NCBI GenBank assembly: GCA_021735115.1
Contig: JAIPHQ010000006.1
Span: 1 to 15,329 of the forward strand
DNA from: Candidatus Omnitrophota bacterium
Lineage (GTDB): Bacteria > Omnitrophota > Koll11 > Duberdicusellales > 4484-171
DNA: 15,329 nt
Direction of reading: 5' to 3'
The notes beneath the pieces were generated by a model. That model saw nothing but the letters and a program-made list of their open reading frames with translations, did not search any database and had not been told where the DNA came from. Below, piece by piece: positions 14,893 through 15,329 of this stretch. Within the stretch, counting starts at the first letter, position 1, and each line of letters opens with the position of its first letter. A program made the position numbers and the translations under genes.

Positions 14893-15329
14893 CTACTCAA
14901 AGGCACTTTTTACTAAACTTTCTGCAGCTTTGCGAGGATTATCGCTTTTGACAATGGGCCGCCCTACCACAAAATAATCAGAACCAGCTTTAACTGCATC
15001 GACTAAACTAGCAACTCTTTTTTGATCATCAGAAGTTATATTTTTTTTAGCCTGTTGGCCAGTAAGCCTTATTCCAGGAGTTACAGCAAGCAACCCTGTT
15101 TCTCGCTTGATCGCTTTTGCTTCCCAGACACTACAGACTATCCCCTGAATTCCTGCTTTTTGGCCTTGTCGGGCTAAACTTAAAATTTGATTAAAAGAAG
15201 CTTCTTTTGAAGTCAACTCTGTAACTCCAAAAATTAAGGGAACTCTTTTATTATTTTCTTTAGCATATTTGAAAACTTTTTCAGTTAATATCGATATACT
15301 GTCGCGGCCAGCTTTTAGGTGCACAGTAA
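14893..15329 (-). CDS. pyrF: Orotidine 5'-phosphate decarboxylase, C-terminal part (partial, runs off the window)
   Basis: The C-terminal 145 or so residues of the TIM-barrel enzyme that converts OMP to UMP, the last step of pyrimidine synthesis. Visible family segments are TVHLKAGRDS at the window edge, PLIFGVTELTS, the helix-strand GIQGIVCSVWEAKAI, the phosphate-binding VTPGIRL, the DDQKRVASL loop, and the final GSDYFVVGRPIVKSDNP. The reading frame stays open to base 15329, so the gene starts outside the window; the GTG at 15324 is inside the barrel (the V of TVH) and is not the true start. The gene ends with TAG at 14895-14893. It is followed by an inverted repeat and the V-ATPase operon, and seems functionally unrelated to it. 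Confidence 0.93.
   Translation of the reverse strand, partial: TVHLKAGRDSISILTEKVFKYAKENNKRVPLIFGVTELTSKEASFNQILSLARQGQKAGIQGIVCSVWEAKAIKRETGLLAVTPGIRLTGQQAKKNITSDDQKRVASLVDAVKAGSDYFVVGRPIVKSDNPRKAAESLVKSAFE

Noticed and set aside
14893..15324. GTG at 15324 as the start of a short complete pyrF
   Set aside because: The frame continues to the window edge, and the residues at this point (TVHLKAGRD) belong to the middle of the barrel, so the gene is simply cut by the window.

Overview
The window is a gene-dense bacterial segment, AT-rich, with every recognisable gene on the minus strand; transcription runs from position 15329 toward 1. Gene content points to an uncultivated or little-studied bacterial lineage with a bacterial-style V-type ATPase. 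The cluster order E–DUF2764–A–B–D–I–K is the arrangement known from Chlamydiae, Spirochaetes and Bacteroidetes. Together with the AT-rich, tightly overlapping genes and the hairpin-rich spacers, it makes a PVC-group or Omnitrophota-like organism a reasonable guess, but one that cannot be proven from this window.

Layout in transcription order. (1) 15329–14893: the 3' part of pyrF. (2) 14870–14786: an inverted repeat, then a promoter-like site. (3) 14756–7672: the seven-gene V-ATPase operon. Its first six genes overlap one another by 4 to 17 bases. The membrane-ring subunit K stands apart behind a 152-base, repeat-filled spacer with its own strong Shine-Dalgarno sequence. K carries the full set of side chains that binds Na+ in Enterococcus hirae NtpK, so the enzyme is probably a sodium pump. 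(4) 7671–7316: a repeat-rich spacer with overlapping, mutually exclusive hairpins, a terminator, a promoter and tRNA-Val(UAC). (5) 7315–4495: the classical translation cluster thrS–infC–rpmI–rplT. ThrS lacks the N-terminal TGS domain. (6) 4475–1830: a potassium-uptake module. It has an RCK_N-only protein, a full TrkA/KtrA-type RCK protein, a 36-residue single-helix membrane protein and TrkH, all coupled by overlaps or 2-base gaps. (7) 1821–1204: a membrane-anchored, probably extracytoplasmic small-domain protein whose 5' end is built from an inserted hairpin repeat. (8) 1219–1: pheS and the start of pheT.

In many bacteria thrS-infC-rpmI-rplT is followed directly by pheST. Here a K+ transport module and a membrane protein are wedged between rplT and pheS without breaking the tight spacing. 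The most notable points are the predicted Na+-coupled V-ATPase close to a Trk system (recalling E. hirae, where the TrkH-family gene ntpJ sits in the Na+-ATPase operon), the tiny membrane protein locked between TrkA and TrkH, and the family of hairpin repeats in nearly every larger spacer, one of which has entered a coding region.
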